Assembly: GCA_012512055.1 (NCBI GenBank)
Contig: JAAZEW010000240.1
Location: 1-5,426, forward strand
From: Bacillota bacterium
GTDB lineage: Bacteria; Bacillota_G; SHA-98; UBA4971
Reading direction: 5' to 3'
Length of the DNA: 5,426 bases
In this document: positions 5,195-5,426 of the stretch, in pieces
Position numbering within the stretch: the first letter of the stretch is position 1
Layout of the letters: the number at the start of each line of letters is the position of its first letter
Position numbers and translations under genes: made by a program
The notes under the pieces: model-generated
The model's database searches: none
What the model was told of the DNA's origin: nothing
What the model saw: the letters and a program-made list of their open reading frames with translations, nothing else

Positions 5195-5426
5195 GGCCTT
5201 CACCCCCGAGGACTCGCAGTATCTCCCGTTTTGCCTCGTCCACAGTGAGGATATCAGTCCTCACCTTCATGTTTCGCCTGGCGAGTTCCTGCATAAGCCT
5301 GGTTACTTGTGGCGCCTCGAGGCCGGCCCGGCCCAAGACATCCTCCATGCCAAACACATCCCTGGCAGGCCCGTCTGCAATCAGCTTCGCCCTATGAAGC
5401 ACCACAACTCTCCGGGCAAGTTTGGC
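5184..5426 (-). CDS. ecfA2: C-terminal part of energy-coupling factor ATPase EcfA2
   Basis: The last 80 residues of an ECF ATP-binding subunit, entering from the right edge. The visible part starts AKLARRVVVLHRAKLIADGP, matching the stretch after the H-loop in CbiO/EcfA proteins (usually ADRVIVL...G.I..DG), then RDVF. The C-terminal EcfA-specific tail follows, with APQVTRLMQELARRNMKV and ILTVDEAKREIL. Walker and signature motifs lie outside the window. Assignment to EcfA2 rather than EcfA1 rests on its place directly before ecfT, as in the usual ecfA1-ecfA2-ecfT order, and on the tail sequence. In the visible part, TGG-box landmarks such as the acidic residue after the helix (usually AD) read AR instead. 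The stop is TAA inside ecfT. Confidence 0.92.
   Translation of the reverse strand, partial: AKLARRVVVLHRAKLIADGPARDVFGMEDVLGRAGLEAPQVTRLMQELARRNMKVRTDILTVDEAKREILRVLGGEGRVS
5200..5207 (-). promoter_or_regulatory. Ribosome binding site of ecfT inside ecfA2
   Basis: The minus strand reads GGGGGTGA, one mismatch from the ideal GGAGGTGA, with 8 bases between the G run and the GTG at 5194. It lies within the ecfA2 coding end and selects the 5194 start over the GTG at 5203, which overlaps it. Confidence 0.6.

Overview
The window looks like a chromosomal segment of an anaerobic member of the Clostridia (Bacillota). The order ecfA2–ecfT–truA–rplM–rpsI is a classic Firmicutes arrangement, strong Shine-Dalgarno sites are present, and a crotonase-family gene fits an organism that handles acyl-CoA thioesters. 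The genus cannot be read from the sequence. All supported genes lie on the minus strand, so transcription runs from high to low coordinates.

Layout in the direction of transcription: the C-terminal end of an energy-coupling factor ATPase (ecfA2, cut by the window edge) overlaps ecfT, the transmembrane partner of vitamin/metal ECF transporters. About 470 bases without a recognisable gene follow; this spacer contains a perfect 9-bp inverted repeat. Next is truA (tRNA pseudouridine 38-40 synthase). It carries three 66-bp repeats at its 5' end, has no normal start codon at the expected place, and is interrupted by an in-frame TAG. A strong sigma-A-type promoter and a structured leader then precede rplM (uL13) and rpsI (uS9), which end at a good intrinsic terminator. 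A roughly 350-base spacer with direct repeats and possible tiny ORFs leads to a one-TM membrane-anchored protein of unknown function. Its frame continues past its TGA into nine 12-bp repeats encoding an xNPG-like tail. An enoyl-CoA hydratase/crotonase gene follows, and then the first 30 codons of an unidentified gene that runs off the left edge.

Functionally the right half is a translation/tRNA-modification and transporter housekeeping cluster. The left half is a separate, less conserved region. The unusual content is concentrated in short repeats fused in frame to gene ends (truA 5' end, membrane protein 3' end) and in in-frame stop codons (TAG in truA, TGA in the membrane protein). No mobile element, CRISPR array, tRNA or rRNA was seen. 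I did not find a clearly new multi-gene system; the interrupted, repeat-extended truA is the most notable observation.
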